Shown here piece after piece: positions 53,201 through 61,275 of a DNA stretch of 64,000 bases. The first letter of the stretch is position 1; each line of letters opens with the position of its first letter. Origin of the DNA: Martinezella rhizogenes (lineage in GTDB: Bacteria; Pseudomonadota; Alphaproteobacteria; Rhizobiales; Rhizobiaceae); contig NZ_SGNY01000002.1 of assembly GCF_007002745.1 (NCBI RefSeq), positions 62,001 through 126,000 of the forward strand, written 5' to 3'. The notes under the pieces were generated by a model. That model had not been told where the DNA came from and made no database searches. It worked only from the letters and a program-made list of their open reading frames with translations. The position numbers and the translations under genes are program-made.

Positions 53201-53704
53201 TTAAGCGTTTTCGCCATCGAAACCCGGATGAAAACCGACAATGCCGGATGGAGTTCCGCCATGCAAGCGAAGAACTGTGAAATATTCGTCAGGAATCCCC
53301 GCCGCACTCAAGCCTTCGAGGTGGCGAAAACCGAAGCGTCCATAATAATCCGGATCACCCGCGACCACGCAGCCCGAGGCACTCAACCGGTCCAGTGCAG
53401 CAAGCCCTTCTTGCACCAGCAGTGAACCGACGCCCTGCCCCTGCCTCTCCGGTGCCACGGAGAGCGGCGCAAGGCAGAACCAGCCGCTCTCGCCGCTGCT
53501 CAGCGTGACCGGCGAAAAACCGACATGGCCGATAATGCCTTCGCTGTCTTCCGCCACCAGCGAAACCACCAGAGCGCCGGCGGCGCGCAGCCGCGCAACG
53601 ATCAGATGTTCGGTCCTGTCACTGTAATCGACGTTACGGAAGGCATTTTCCGTAACGCGGGCAATTGCCCCTTCGTCACCCTGCCGTTCCGGCCGGATGA
53701 TCAT
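53201..53704 (-). CDS. GNAT-family N-acetyltransferase (YhbS-like), overlaps glmS
   Basis: 167 aa, ATG 53704 overlapping the glmS stop codon (ATGA). YhbS-type GNAT features: IIRPERQGDEGAIARVTENAF at the start, GIIGHVGFSPVTL (strand 3), LAPLSVAPERQGQGVGSLLVQEGLAAL with the acetyl-CoA loop Q-G-Q-G-V-G, and AGDPDYYGRFGF near the end. Its coupling to glmS is notable because glucosamine-6-phosphate and GlcN derivatives are acetylated in the UDP-GlcNAc pathway, where GlmU supplies the usual acetylase. The substrate is unknown and a role in amino-sugar metabolism is only suggested by position. Confidence 0.87.
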   Translation of the reverse strand: MIIRPERQGDEGAIARVTENAFRNVDYSDRTEHLIVARLRAAGALVVSLVAEDSEGIIGHVGFSPVTLSSGESGWFCLAPLSVAPERQGQGVGSLLVQEGLAALDRLSASGCVVAGDPDYYGRFGFRHLEGLSAAGIPDEYFTVLRLHGGTPSGIVGFHPGFDGENA

Positions 53705-55527
53705 TCCACCGTCACCGATTTCGCCAGATTGCGCGGCTGGTCCACATCCGTGCCCATAAAGACCGCGGTGTGGTACGCGAGCAACTGGATCGGCAGCGAG
53801 AAGACCATCGGTGCGATGAGTTCATCAACAGTCGGCAGGGTGATCGTCGCCATGGTGTCGAGCTTGGAGGCGGCAGCCCCCTTCTCGTCAGTAATGAAGA
53901 TGATTCTGCCGCCGCGCGCGGCGACTTCCTGCATGTTCGACACGGTCTTTTCGAAGAAGCGGTCATGCGGCGCAATGACAATAACAGGCATGTTCTCGTC
54001 GATCAGCGCGATCGGCCCGTGCTTCAACTCGCCGGCAGCATAACCTTCGGCGTGGATATAGGAGATTTCCTTGAGCTTCAGCGCGCCTTCCAGCGCCAGC
54101 GGGAAGCTGGTGCCGCGCCCGAGATAAAGCACATCCTTGAAGCGCGACAGATCGCGCGACAGCGCCTCGATCTGCGGCTGAATGCTGTTGAGAACCTTGC
54201 TCATGATGCGCGGCATCTCGGTCAGGTGGCGAACCAGTTCGGTTTCCTGCTGAGGCGTGATCGTGCCGCGCGCTTTTCCAGCGGCAACGGCCAGCGAAGC
54301 GAGCACGGCAAGCTGGCAGGTGAAGGCCTTGGTGGATGCAACGCCGATTTCCGGACCGGCGAGGATCGGAAAGATCGCATCCGATTCACGGGCCATGGTC
54401 GATTCACGCGTGTTGACGACGGCGCCGATCTTCAGCCCCTCCTGCTGGCAATAGCGCAGGGCCGCCAGCGTATCGGCGGTTTCGCCCGATTGCGAAATGA
54501 ACAGCGCCGCCTGCGTGGGAACGAGCGGGATCTCGCGGTAACGGAATTCCGAGGCGACATCGATTTCCACCGGCAGGCGCGCATAACGCTCGAACCAGTA
54601 TTTACCGATCAGACCTGACAGATAGGCTGTGCCGCAGGCGGAAATGGCAAGGCCGGAAAGCTTGGAAAAGTCGATGGCCTTGTCGGCATCCTTCACCGTC
54701 TTGGAGGCGAAATCCACGTAGTGGCTGAGCGCATGGGAAATGACTTCCGGCTGCTCGTAAATTTCCTTTTCCATGAAGTGGCGGTGGTTGCCCTTGTCGA
54801 CCACATAGGCCGTCGCCTGCGAAATCTGCCGCTCGCGCTTCACAGGCTTGCCGGAAAAATCGATGATCTCAGCACCCTGTCGGGTCACGATGGCGCAATC
54901 GCCATCCACCAGATAGGTGATCTCGTTGGTGAAGGGCGAAAGCGCGATGGCATCCGAACCGAGGAACATTTCACCGCGGCCATAACCGACGGCAAGCGGC
55001 GGGCCGGAGCGCGCCGAAAGCAATGTGCCGGGATCATCCTGAAACATGACGACCAGCGCATAGGCGCCGGTAACGCGGTTCAGCATCTTCAGCATCGCTT
55101 CGCGATGGCCAAGCCCTTCGCGGGTATATTTCGCCAGAAGCTGCGCCACCACTTCAGTGTCCGTCTGGGTGGTGAAGGTCGCGCCCTCGGCGGTCAGTTC
55201 TTCGCGCAGTTCGGAGAAGTTCTCGATGATACCATTATGAACAACGGCAACGCCTTCAACGAAATGCGGGTGGGCATTGGTCTCGTTCGGTACGCCATGC
55301 GTCGCCCAGCGGGTGTGGGCAATACCCACCACGCCCGGCAGCGGCTTTTCCGAAACCAGCTTTTCCAGGTTGAACAGCTTGCCTTCCGCCCGGCGGCGGT
55401 CCATCGCGCCATTGTCGATGGTGGCGACACCAGCCGAATCGTAACCGCGATATTCGAGACGCTTCAGCGCATCGACAAGCCGTTCAGCAACAGGCTGGGT
55501 TCCGACTATTCCGACAATTCCGCACAT
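53701..55527 (-). CDS. glmS: Glutamine-fructose-6-phosphate aminotransferase
   Basis: 608 aa, ATG 55527 with GGAGAAATAT upstream. It makes glucosamine-6-phosphate from fructose-6-phosphate and glutamine, the entry to UDP-GlcNAc for peptidoglycan and lipid A. The N-terminal class II glutaminase begins with nucleophile C2 (MCGIVGIVG) and contains RLEYRGYDSAGVAT and HTRWATHGVPNETNAHP. Two SIS isomerase domains follow, with ISACGTAYLSG and SQSGETADTLAALRYCQ, and a C-terminal ...MGTDVDQPRNLAKSVTVE. No glmS ribozyme-like leader is seen in the 102-base gap upstream. Its stop codon overlaps the downstream GNAT gene; glmU lies upstream in the same direction. Confidence 0.97.
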   Translation of the reverse strand: MCGIVGIVGTQPVAERLVDALKRLEYRGYDSAGVATIDNGAMDRRRAEGKLFNLEKLVSEKPLPGVVGIAHTRWATHGVPNETNAHPHFVEGVAVVHNGIIENFSELREELTAEGATFTTQTDTEVVAQLLAKYTREGLGHREAMLKMLNRVTGAYALVVMFQDDPGTLLSARSGPPLAVGYGRGEMFLGSDAIALSPFTNEITYLVDGDCAIVTRQGAEIIDFSGKPVKRERQISQATAYVVDKGNHRHFMEKEIYEQPEVISHALSHYVDFASKTVKDADKAIDFSKLSGLAISACGTAYLSGLIGKYWFERYARLPVEIDVASEFRYREIPLVPTQAALFISQSGETADTLAALRYCQQEGLKIGAVVNTRESTMARESDAIFPILAGPEIGVASTKAFTCQLAVLASLAVAAGKARGTITPQQETELVRHLTEMPRIMSKVLNSIQPQIEALSRDLSRFKDVLYLGRGTSFPLALEGALKLKEISYIHAEGYAAGELKHGPIALIDENMPVIVIAPHDRFFEKTVSNMQEVAARGGRIIFITDEKGAAASKLDTMATITLPTVDELIAPMVFSLPIQLLAYHTAVFMGTDVDQPRNLAKSVTVE

Positions 55528-55629
55528 ATATTTCTCCAGACGGCGATCTCTTCGCCGAAACTACTAACCGTTTCCCCGAAATCAGCAATTATCCCGCCGG
55601 TCACTTTCGGTATCGCTCGGTAACGTCTT

Positions 55630-56991
55630 TCAAGAGGCCCTTTTCTTGGCTTCTTTCAGCGCTTTCGCCCGCTCACGCACCACGGTTGCCCGGCCCGGCT
55701 TCACTTCCTGGCGCGCACGCCCGAAGGCCAGCGCATCATCGGGAACGTCATCGGTAATCACGCTGCCGGATGCGATGTAAGCGCCTTCTCCAATCGTCAC
55801 GGGTGCAACCAGCGACGAGTTCGAGCCGACAAAACTGTTCGCGCCGATCCGCGTTTCAGCCTTGTTGTAACCGTCGTAATTGCAGGTGATGGTGCCCGCA
55901 CCAATATTGCTGCCGGCACCGATGAAGGCATCACCGATATAGGTCAGATGGTTAACCTTGGCGCCCTCGCCGATTTCGGCCTTCTTGACCTCACAGAAAT
56001 TGCCGACCTTGGAATTGGCATGCAGGTTGGCGCCTGGACGCAACCGCGCATAGGGACCGACGGTCGCACCTTCCGCAACATGAGCACCTTCCAGATGCGA
56101 GAACGCATGGATGACGGCACCCGGCTCGATCGTCACGCCGGGACCGAACACGACATTCGGCTCGATCAGGGCATCCTGGCCGATCTTCGTATCGAAGGAG
56201 AGGAAAACCGTCTCGGGCGCGATCATCGAAACGCCGTCCACCATCAGCTCATGGCGGCGGCGCTCCTGCCACAGCTTCTCGATAAAAGCCAGTTCGGCAC
56301 GGTTGTTGCAGCCAACCAGCTCGGTTTCCGGCGCATCGATGGCCACGGCGCGACGGCCGAGCGAACGGGCAATTTCAACGATGTCGGTGAGATAATATTC
56401 GCCTTTAACGTTGCTGTTGCCGATCCGGTCGAGCAGATCAAGGGCATTACGCCCGTTGATCGCCATCAGGCCGCTATTGCACCAGGTTACCTTGCGTTCT
56501 TCGTCGGTTGCGTCCTTTTCCTCGCGGATCGCCACCAGCTCGCCATTCTCAACCAGCAACCGGCCATAACCTGTCGGACGCTCGGTGTGGAAGCCGATTA
56601 CGGCCACATCGGCACCGGCGGCAATCGCCTCGCGCGCCCGATCGAGCGTCGCCGACGTGATGAGCGGTACGTCGCCATAAGCGACGATCAGGTCATCGAA
56701 ACCGCGCTCGATGGCTGCGCGTGCGGCAAGAACCGCATGGCCGGTGCCTTTGCGCTCCGTCTGCACGAAAGCCTCGACCTCAAGACCCCTGAGGCTGGCA
56801 GCCGCGGCAACATTGTCAGCATCGCGCCCGACCACCAGCGCCACGGCACCAACGCCCGATCCAGCCACAGCCTCCACCACATGCGCAATCATCGGCCGCC
56901 CGGCAACCGTGTGCAGCACCTTGGATTTCGACGACTTCATGCGCGTGCTGTCGCCCGCAGCGAGAATAACGGCTAGAGAGCTGCGCTCCAT
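55630..56991 (-). CDS. glmU: Bifunctional GlcN-1-P acetyltransferase/GlcNAc-1-P uridyltransferase
   Basis: 453 aa, ATG 56991 with GGAGGTCTT upstream. The N-terminal pyrophosphorylase (1-230) shows [18 protein letters not shown] (a rhizobial variant of the L-A-A-G-x-G-T-R-M motif), [10 protein letters not shown] and GEYYLTDIV. The C-terminal left-handed beta-helix (250-450) shows the hexapeptide repeats in [54 protein letters not shown] and [18 protein letters not shown]. It catalyses the last two steps to UDP-GlcNAc. The gene precedes glmS on the same strand; the 102-base gap allows a shared or separate promoter. The two together supply amino-sugar precursors. Confidence 0.97.
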   Translation of the reverse strand: MERSSLAVILAAGDSTRMKSSKSKVLHTVAGRPMIAHVVEAVAGSGVGAVALVVGRDADNVAAAASLRGLEVEAFVQTERKGTGHAVLAARAAIERGFDDLIVAYGDVPLITSATLDRAREAIAAGADVAVIGFHTERPTGYGRLLVENGELVAIREEKDATDEERKVTWCNSGLMAINGRNALDLLDRIGNSNVKGEYYLTDIVEIARSLGRRAVAIDAPETELVGCNNRAELAFIEKLWQERRRHELMVDGVSMIAPETVFLSFDTKIGQDALIEPNVVFGPGVTIEPGAVIHAFSHLEGAHVAEGATVGPYARLRPGANLHANSKVGNFCEVKKAEIGEGAKVNHLTYIGDAFIGAGSNIGAGTITCNYDGYNKAETRIGANSFVGSNSSLVAPVTIGEGAYIASGSVITDDVPDDALAFGRARQEVKPGRATVVRERAKALKEAKKRAS

Positions 56992-57204
56992 AAGACCTCC
57001 AACACCCCGTTACCGGCCGCAGGGCAGCCGGGACAGTGGCATGTGTTTGACTTAACGCCAGCCGGTTGAACAGACAGGCGCATCGGTAATTACGTTCCGG
57101 CATTGCTATAACGGCGGCCCACTTAAGAAACCATGCAAATCCACACCAAAATTTCCGCACCGATTTTCATCAAACGTGATCAGCGGCGGGAAGAAGTGAT
57201 TTAT

Positions 57205-57951
57205 TCAGCGCGGGTGACGGGCGGTGAATTGCAGGACCTGCTGACGACCATTTTCAATCAGCCTGCCCATTTCGCGGCGCGCCGCGGCCTCATCACGCAG
57301 ACGAAACGCCTCGACAAGCCTCAAGTGAGAGGCGGACACATCGGAAATCTCGTTGGGATCGGCTTCCGGATTGCTCATCCGGAAAATGCCCGCCAGCGCC
57401 GCCTTGATCAGCGAACCGACGGTGCGCATGAACGGATTGCCGGACATTTCGGTGATGAGCACATGGAAATTCATATCCGCCAGCGCCCGTTTTTCCTTGG
57501 AATAAGCCGTATTGCCCATCTCGTTGGCGTAAGCAGCGAGCTTGGCGATATCGGCGTCTTTTGCCCTGAGCGCGGCAAGCCCCGCGCCATAGGGTTCGAA
57601 AGCCTGACGGATATCATAGAGATGCAGCAGGAACTCGTCGCTGACACCTGCCTCGAAGTGCCAGAGAAGCACTTCGCTGTCGAACATGTTCCAGCTTTCG
57701 CGCTCCGTCACCCTTGTGCCGATGCGCGCCTTGGGGGAAATCATGCCCTTGGCGGTCAGCGTCTTCATCGCTTCGCGCAGCACCGTGCGAGATACTTTCA
57801 GCCGCTCCATCAGCTCGGCATCCCCAGGCAATATCTCACCCGTCCTGAAAGTACCGGAGACGATATCGAGACCGAGCTTGTGAACGACCTGTGCATGATT
57901 TGTCCGCAGCTTTCGAAAACCAATCGCCGCATCGAGCATTCCGCGCTGCAA
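57205..57951 (-). CDS. FadR/GntR-family transcriptional regulator
   Basis: 248 aa. The TTG start at 57951 is chosen because AAGGA lies 8 bases upstream; ATG 57939 has no ribosome site at the right distance. N-terminal winged helix: GTFRTGEILPGDAELMERLKVSRTVLREAMKTLTAKGMISPKARIGTRV (the GntR pattern). The C-terminal FCD effector domain has EPYGAGLAALRAKDADIAKLAAY, ADMNFHVLITEMSGNPFMRTV and SHLRLVEAFRLRDEAAARREMGRLIE, where His and Asp/Asn are the metal or ligand-binding residues. It lies 200 bases downstream of a BMP/nucleoside ABC operon, with the same orientation, so it may regulate that operon, but proof is lacking. A palindrome at 58062-58077 may be its operator. Confidence 0.9.
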   Translation of the reverse strand: MQRGMLDAAIGFRKLRTNHAQVVHKLGLDIVSGTFRTGEILPGDAELMERLKVSRTVLREAMKTLTAKGMISPKARIGTRVTERESWNMFDSEVLLWHFEAGVSDEFLLHLYDIRQAFEPYGAGLAALRAKDADIAKLAAYANEMGNTAYSKEKRALADMNFHVLITEMSGNPFMRTVGSLIKAALAGIFRMSNPEADPNEISDVSASHLRLVEAFRLRDEAAARREMGRLIENGRQQVLQFTARHPR

Positions 57952-58061
57952 GTGCCATGTCCTTCCGTTCGGTTGGCGACCTTAAAAAAATCGCGCCAGA
58001 CGTGTGTATCTCAAGTCAGATTATAGTGAAAAACATCAAGTCGCATGAAAAGCAAAGGTAA

Positions 58062-58077
58062 ACTGCATCCATGCAGT
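58062..58077. promoter_or_regulatory. ACTGCAT-CC-ATGCAGT palindrome upstream of the FadR-type regulator
   Basis: Perfect 7-bp arms around CC, 111 bases before the regulator start. GCATGAAAA also occurs twice, at 58043-58051 and 58083-58091. The setting suits an autoregulatory operator; the binding protein is unknown. Confidence 0.55.
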
Positions 58078-58084
58078 AAAACGC

Positions 58085-58129
58085 ATGAAAATAAGCAAGG
58101 CCGCACATTTCTCATGTGCGGCCTTGCTT
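58085..58129 (-). terminator. Terminator of the BMP operon
   Basis: AAGCAAGGCCGCACAT (58093-58108) and ATGTGCGGCCTTGCTT (58114-58129) form a 16-bp perfect stem with a 5-base loop. On the minus strand it is followed by a T-rich stretch (ATTTTCATGC), 23 bases after the binding-protein stop codon. Confidence 0.85.
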
Positions 58130-58151
58130 CAGTAGCGATAGATAATCCGCA

Positions 58152-59225
58152 TTATTGCGGCAGCTTGTCGTCCACGCCGGCAACGTAGAAGTTGAGGCCG
58201 AGCAGAACCTTGTCCTCAGCCTTTTCGCCAGCCTTCAGCCACTCCGAGCCGTCCTGCTTCTTCACCGGGCCGGTGAAGGGATGCAGCTCGCCCGACTTGA
58301 TCTTGGCTTCGGTTTCCTCAGCCATCTTCTTCACGTCGTCAGGCATGTTGGTGTAGGGCGCCATGGTCAGGATACCGTCCTTCAGGCCATCCCAGATGGA
58401 TTCAGACTTCCAGGTGCCGTCAAGCAAAGCCTGCGTGCGCTTGATGTAATAAGCACCCCAGGTGTCCTTGATGGCGGTGAGCTGGGTCTGCGGACCGGCT
58501 GCGATCATGTCGGAAGCCTGACCGAAGGCCTTGATGCCACGCTCGGCGGCAACCTGCATCGGAGCCGTCGTGTCGGTGTGCTGCGTCAGGATATCGACGC
58601 CCTGGTCGATCAGCGCCTTGGCCGCATCGGCTTCCTTGCCGGGGTCGAACCAGGTATTGGCCCAGACGACCTTGAGCTTGAAGTCCGGGTTGACCGACTG
58701 TGCGCCGAGCACGAAGGCGTCAATGCCCATCACCACTTCCGGGATCGGGAAGGACGCGATGTAGCCGGCGAGACCCTTCTTCGACATCTTCGCGGCGATC
58801 TGACCCTGAATGTAACGGCCTTCATAGAAGCGCGCATTGTAGGTCGCGACGTTTTCAGCGGTCTTGAAGCCGGTGGCGTGCTCGAACTTCACCTTGGGGA
58901 ACTTCTGGGCAACCTTCACGGTCGCATCCATGAAGCCGAAGGAGGTGGTGAACACCAGTTCGCAGCCGGAACGGGCCATACGTTCGATGGCGCGTTCGGC
59001 ATCCGGGCCTTCCGGAACGCTTTCAAGGAACGGCGTTTCGATCTTGTCGCCGAAATGCTTCTGCAGCTCTTCGCGACCGATCTCATGCGCCTGTGTCCAG
59101 CCGCCATCGGTGCGGCTGCCGACATAGATGAAGCAGACCTTCTTGGCGTCGGCGGCTTCCGCCGAGGAAACGACGCCGCCGAGCGCCGCGACGGAAGCGG
59201 CAAGTGCGATGACCAGTTTTTTCAT
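58152..59225 (-). CDS. BMP-family ABC transporter substrate-binding protein
   Basis: 357 aa from ATG 59225 with AGGGG 5 bases upstream; a longer upstream frame is not supported. Signal peptide MKKLVIALAASVAALGGVVSSAEA without a lipobox. The mature BMP (basic membrane protein/PnrA/NupN) fold begins KKVCFIYVGSRTDGGWTQAHEIGREEL, followed by FATSFGFMDATVKVAQKFPKVKFEH-like and KSPYNMPDDVKKMAEETEAKIKSGELHPF near the end. BMP proteins usually bind purine nucleosides. It is the last gene of the four-gene operon ATPase-permease-permease-binding protein. The specific nucleoside or related ligand is inferred from the family. Confidence 0.93.
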   Translation of the reverse strand: MKKLVIALAASVAALGGVVSSAEAADAKKVCFIYVGSRTDGGWTQAHEIGREELQKHFGDKIETPFLESVPEGPDAERAIERMARSGCELVFTTSFGFMDATVKVAQKFPKVKFEHATGFKTAENVATYNARFYEGRYIQGQIAAKMSKKGLAGYIASFPIPEVVMGIDAFVLGAQSVNPDFKLKVVWANTWFDPGKEADAAKALIDQGVDILTQHTDTTAPMQVAAERGIKAFGQASDMIAAGPQTQLTAIKDTWGAYYIKRTQALLDGTWKSESIWDGLKDGILTMAPYTNMPDDVKKMAEETEAKIKSGELHPFTGPVKKQDGSEWLKAGEKAEDKVLLGLNFYVAGVDDKLPQ

Positions 59226-59263
59226 TTTTACCCCTGTTGGTTTGGAGACTTGAGGATTCTTCT

Positions 59264-60187
59264 TCACCTGTCCGGCACGAAGGATTTGCCCAAAGATGCC
59301 GGTGTGTTGATCAAGGTCGTGCGGCGATTATGCGAGATGATGACCAGCACGACAATAGTTGCGAGATAAGGCATCGCCGAAAGCAGCTGAGACGGCACGC
59401 CGATGCCGAAGGCCTGCGCATGCAACTGGCCGATGGTGACGGCGCCGAACAGATAACCGCCCGCCAGCAGGCGCCACGGACGCCAGGAGGCGAAGACAAC
59501 GAGCGCCAGCGCAATCCAGCCACGCCCGGCCGACATGTTTTCCACCCATTGCGGCGTATAGACCAGCGACAGCTGTGCGCCCGCAAGGCCCGCGCAGGCA
59601 CCACCGAACATGACCGCCAGATACCGCGTGCGGATGACGTTGATGCCAAGCGCATGGGCCGAGGCATGATTGTCACCGATGGCGCGGATTTTCAGGCCCG
59701 TGCGGCTTTTGAACAGGAACCAGCTGATGCCGAACACCAGCGCGATGGACATGTAGAAGATGAGGTCCTGCCGGAACAGCAGCGGACCAAAAAACGGAAT
59801 CTCCGACAAGACAGGAAAGACGATCGGCTGCAGCTTGATACCAGGCAGGCCGACGAAACTCTCGCCCAGCATGCCGGAGACGCCGAGGCCGAGAATGGTG
59901 AGCGCAAGACCCGTCGCCACCTGGTTGGTGACAAGCGTCAGCGTCAGGAAGCCGAACAGCAGCGAAAACACCGCGCCCGAGGCAATGCCGGCCAGAATGC
60001 CGAGATAGGGTGAACCCGTCATATGCGTGGCGGCGAAAGCACAGACCGCGCCCATGATCATCATGCCCTCAACGCCGAGATTGAGCACGCCTGAACGTTC
60101 CGCCACAAGCTCGCCCGAAGCGGCAATGACAAGTGGCGTGGCAGCGGTGATGACGGTGAGAAGAATGGCCTGAAGCATATCCATCAT
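59264..60187 (-). CDS. BMP-type ABC transporter permease (NupC/NupQ-like)
   Basis: 307 aa, ATG 60187 (overlapping the stop codon of the upstream permease by 4 bases). Typical of the ABC permease pair of RbsC-like type: MLQAILLTVITAATPLVIAASGELVAERSGVLNLGVEGMMIMGA at the N-terminus, and ISWFLFKSRTGLKIRAIGDNHASAHALGINVIRTRYLAVMFGGACAGLAG (the EAA-like cytosolic loop) in the middle. Eight or more membrane helices. It forms the heteromeric channel with the next protein. Substrate inferred as purine nucleosides. Confidence 0.92.
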   Translation of the reverse strand: MMDMLQAILLTVITAATPLVIAASGELVAERSGVLNLGVEGMMIMGAVCAFAATHMTGSPYLGILAGIASGAVFSLLFGFLTLTLVTNQVATGLALTILGLGVSGMLGESFVGLPGIKLQPIVFPVLSEIPFFGPLLFRQDLIFYMSIALVFGISWFLFKSRTGLKIRAIGDNHASAHALGINVIRTRYLAVMFGGACAGLAGAQLSLVYTPQWVENMSAGRGWIALALVVFASWRPWRLLAGGYLFGAVTIGQLHAQAFGIGVPSQLLSAMPYLATIVVLVIISHNRRTTLINTPASLGKSFVPDR

Positions 60188-61275
60188 GCCGCTCCTTCTT
60201 TACGATGTGTCTTGCCGGCAAAGACCACCCGGATGCGATAGAAGATCAACGTATCGCAGGACAATACGAAGAACAGCATCAGCCCCTGAAATACCCGTGT
60301 CACCTTGTCGGAGACGCCGATCGAAAGCTGTGCCGCCTCGCCCCCGAGATAGGTCAGCGCCAGCACCAGCCCGGAAAGGATGATGCCAAGCGGATTGAGG
60401 CGGCCGAGAAAGGCGACGATGATGGCGGTGAAACCATAACCCGGCGAAATGCTGGGCTGGAGATGGCCGATGGAACCGGAAGCTTCCGAAATGCCCGCAA
60501 GCCCGGCCAGCGCGCCCGATAGCAGCAGCGAAAACCACACCATGCGGCTGGAGGAGAAACCGGCAAAGCGCCCTGCCCGCGCCGATTGGCCAAGTACGGT
60601 AACTTCAAAGCCCTTGAGCATGTAGCGCATCATGAACCACAGCGCGATGGCTGCAACGATGGCGAACACGAAACCCCAATGCGCCCGGCCCGAGGCCAGC
60701 ATTTCCGGCAGCACGGCGCTGTCGTTGAAGGGCTTGGTCTGCGGGAAATTGTAACCGCCGGGATCGCGCCAGATGCCGCGCGTCAGCCAGTCGAGGAAAA
60801 GCTGCGCGACATAGACCAGCATCAGGCTGACGAGGATTTCATTGGTGTTGAACTTCGTTTTCAACAGCGCCGGAATACCGGCATAAAGCGCGCCGCCGAC
60901 AGCGCCCATCACCATCATCAGCGGCAGGATGAGCGGCGAGTGCCAGTCGGGATAAAGCACCGGCAGGATGGAACCGGTGATGGCGCCGATGGTGAATTGC
61001 CCCTCCGCGCCGATATTCCAGTTATTGGAGCGATAACAGATCGACAGGCCGACGCCGATCAGGATCAGCGGCGCAGCCTTGATCGCCAGCTCATGCAGCG
61101 ACCAGACCTCCAGCAGCGGCTCGACGAAAAAGGCGTAAAGCGCGTGAGCCGGATTTTTGCCGAGCATGGCGAACATGACAGCGCCGACAAGCAGCGTCAG
61201 CACCAGCGCCAGAAGCGGCGAAAGCAGGGTGAAAAGCTTCGAGACCCCCGCGCGTTTTTCAAGCTCAATGCGCAT
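60184..61275 (-). CDS. BMP-type ABC transporter permease (NupB/NupP-like)
   Basis: 363 aa, ATG 61275 (overlaps the ATPase 3' end by 11 bases, so the two genes are translationally coupled). Polytopic: LLSPLLALVLTLLVGAVMFAMLGKNP, NWNIGAEGQFTIGAITGSILPVL, TNEILVSLMLVYVAQLFLDWL, and the cytosolic coupling loop RYMLKGFEVTVLGQSARAGRFAGFSSSRMVWFSLLLSGALAGLAG. The N-terminal periplasmic part and the W-N-I-G-A-E-G-Q motif are hallmarks of the BMP-type larger permease. Partner of the preceding permease gene product. Confidence 0.92.
   Translation of the reverse strand: MRIELEKRAGVSKLFTLLSPLLALVLTLLVGAVMFAMLGKNPAHALYAFFVEPLLEVWSLHELAIKAAPLILIGVGLSICYRSNNWNIGAEGQFTIGAITGSILPVLYPDWHSPLILPLMMVMGAVGGALYAGIPALLKTKFNTNEILVSLMLVYVAQLFLDWLTRGIWRDPGGYNFPQTKPFNDSAVLPEMLASGRAHWGFVFAIVAAIALWFMMRYMLKGFEVTVLGQSARAGRFAGFSSSRMVWFSLLLSGALAGLAGISEASGSIGHLQPSISPGYGFTAIIVAFLGRLNPLGIILSGLVLALTYLGGEAAQLSIGVSDKVTRVFQGLMLFFVLSCDTLIFYRIRVVFAGKTHRKEGAA

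Noticed and set aside
55528..55629. A glmS-type ribozyme or riboswitch in the glmS leader.
   Set aside because: The gap is only 102 bases and shows none of the conserved glmS ribozyme core; such ribozymes are mainly in Firmicutes.
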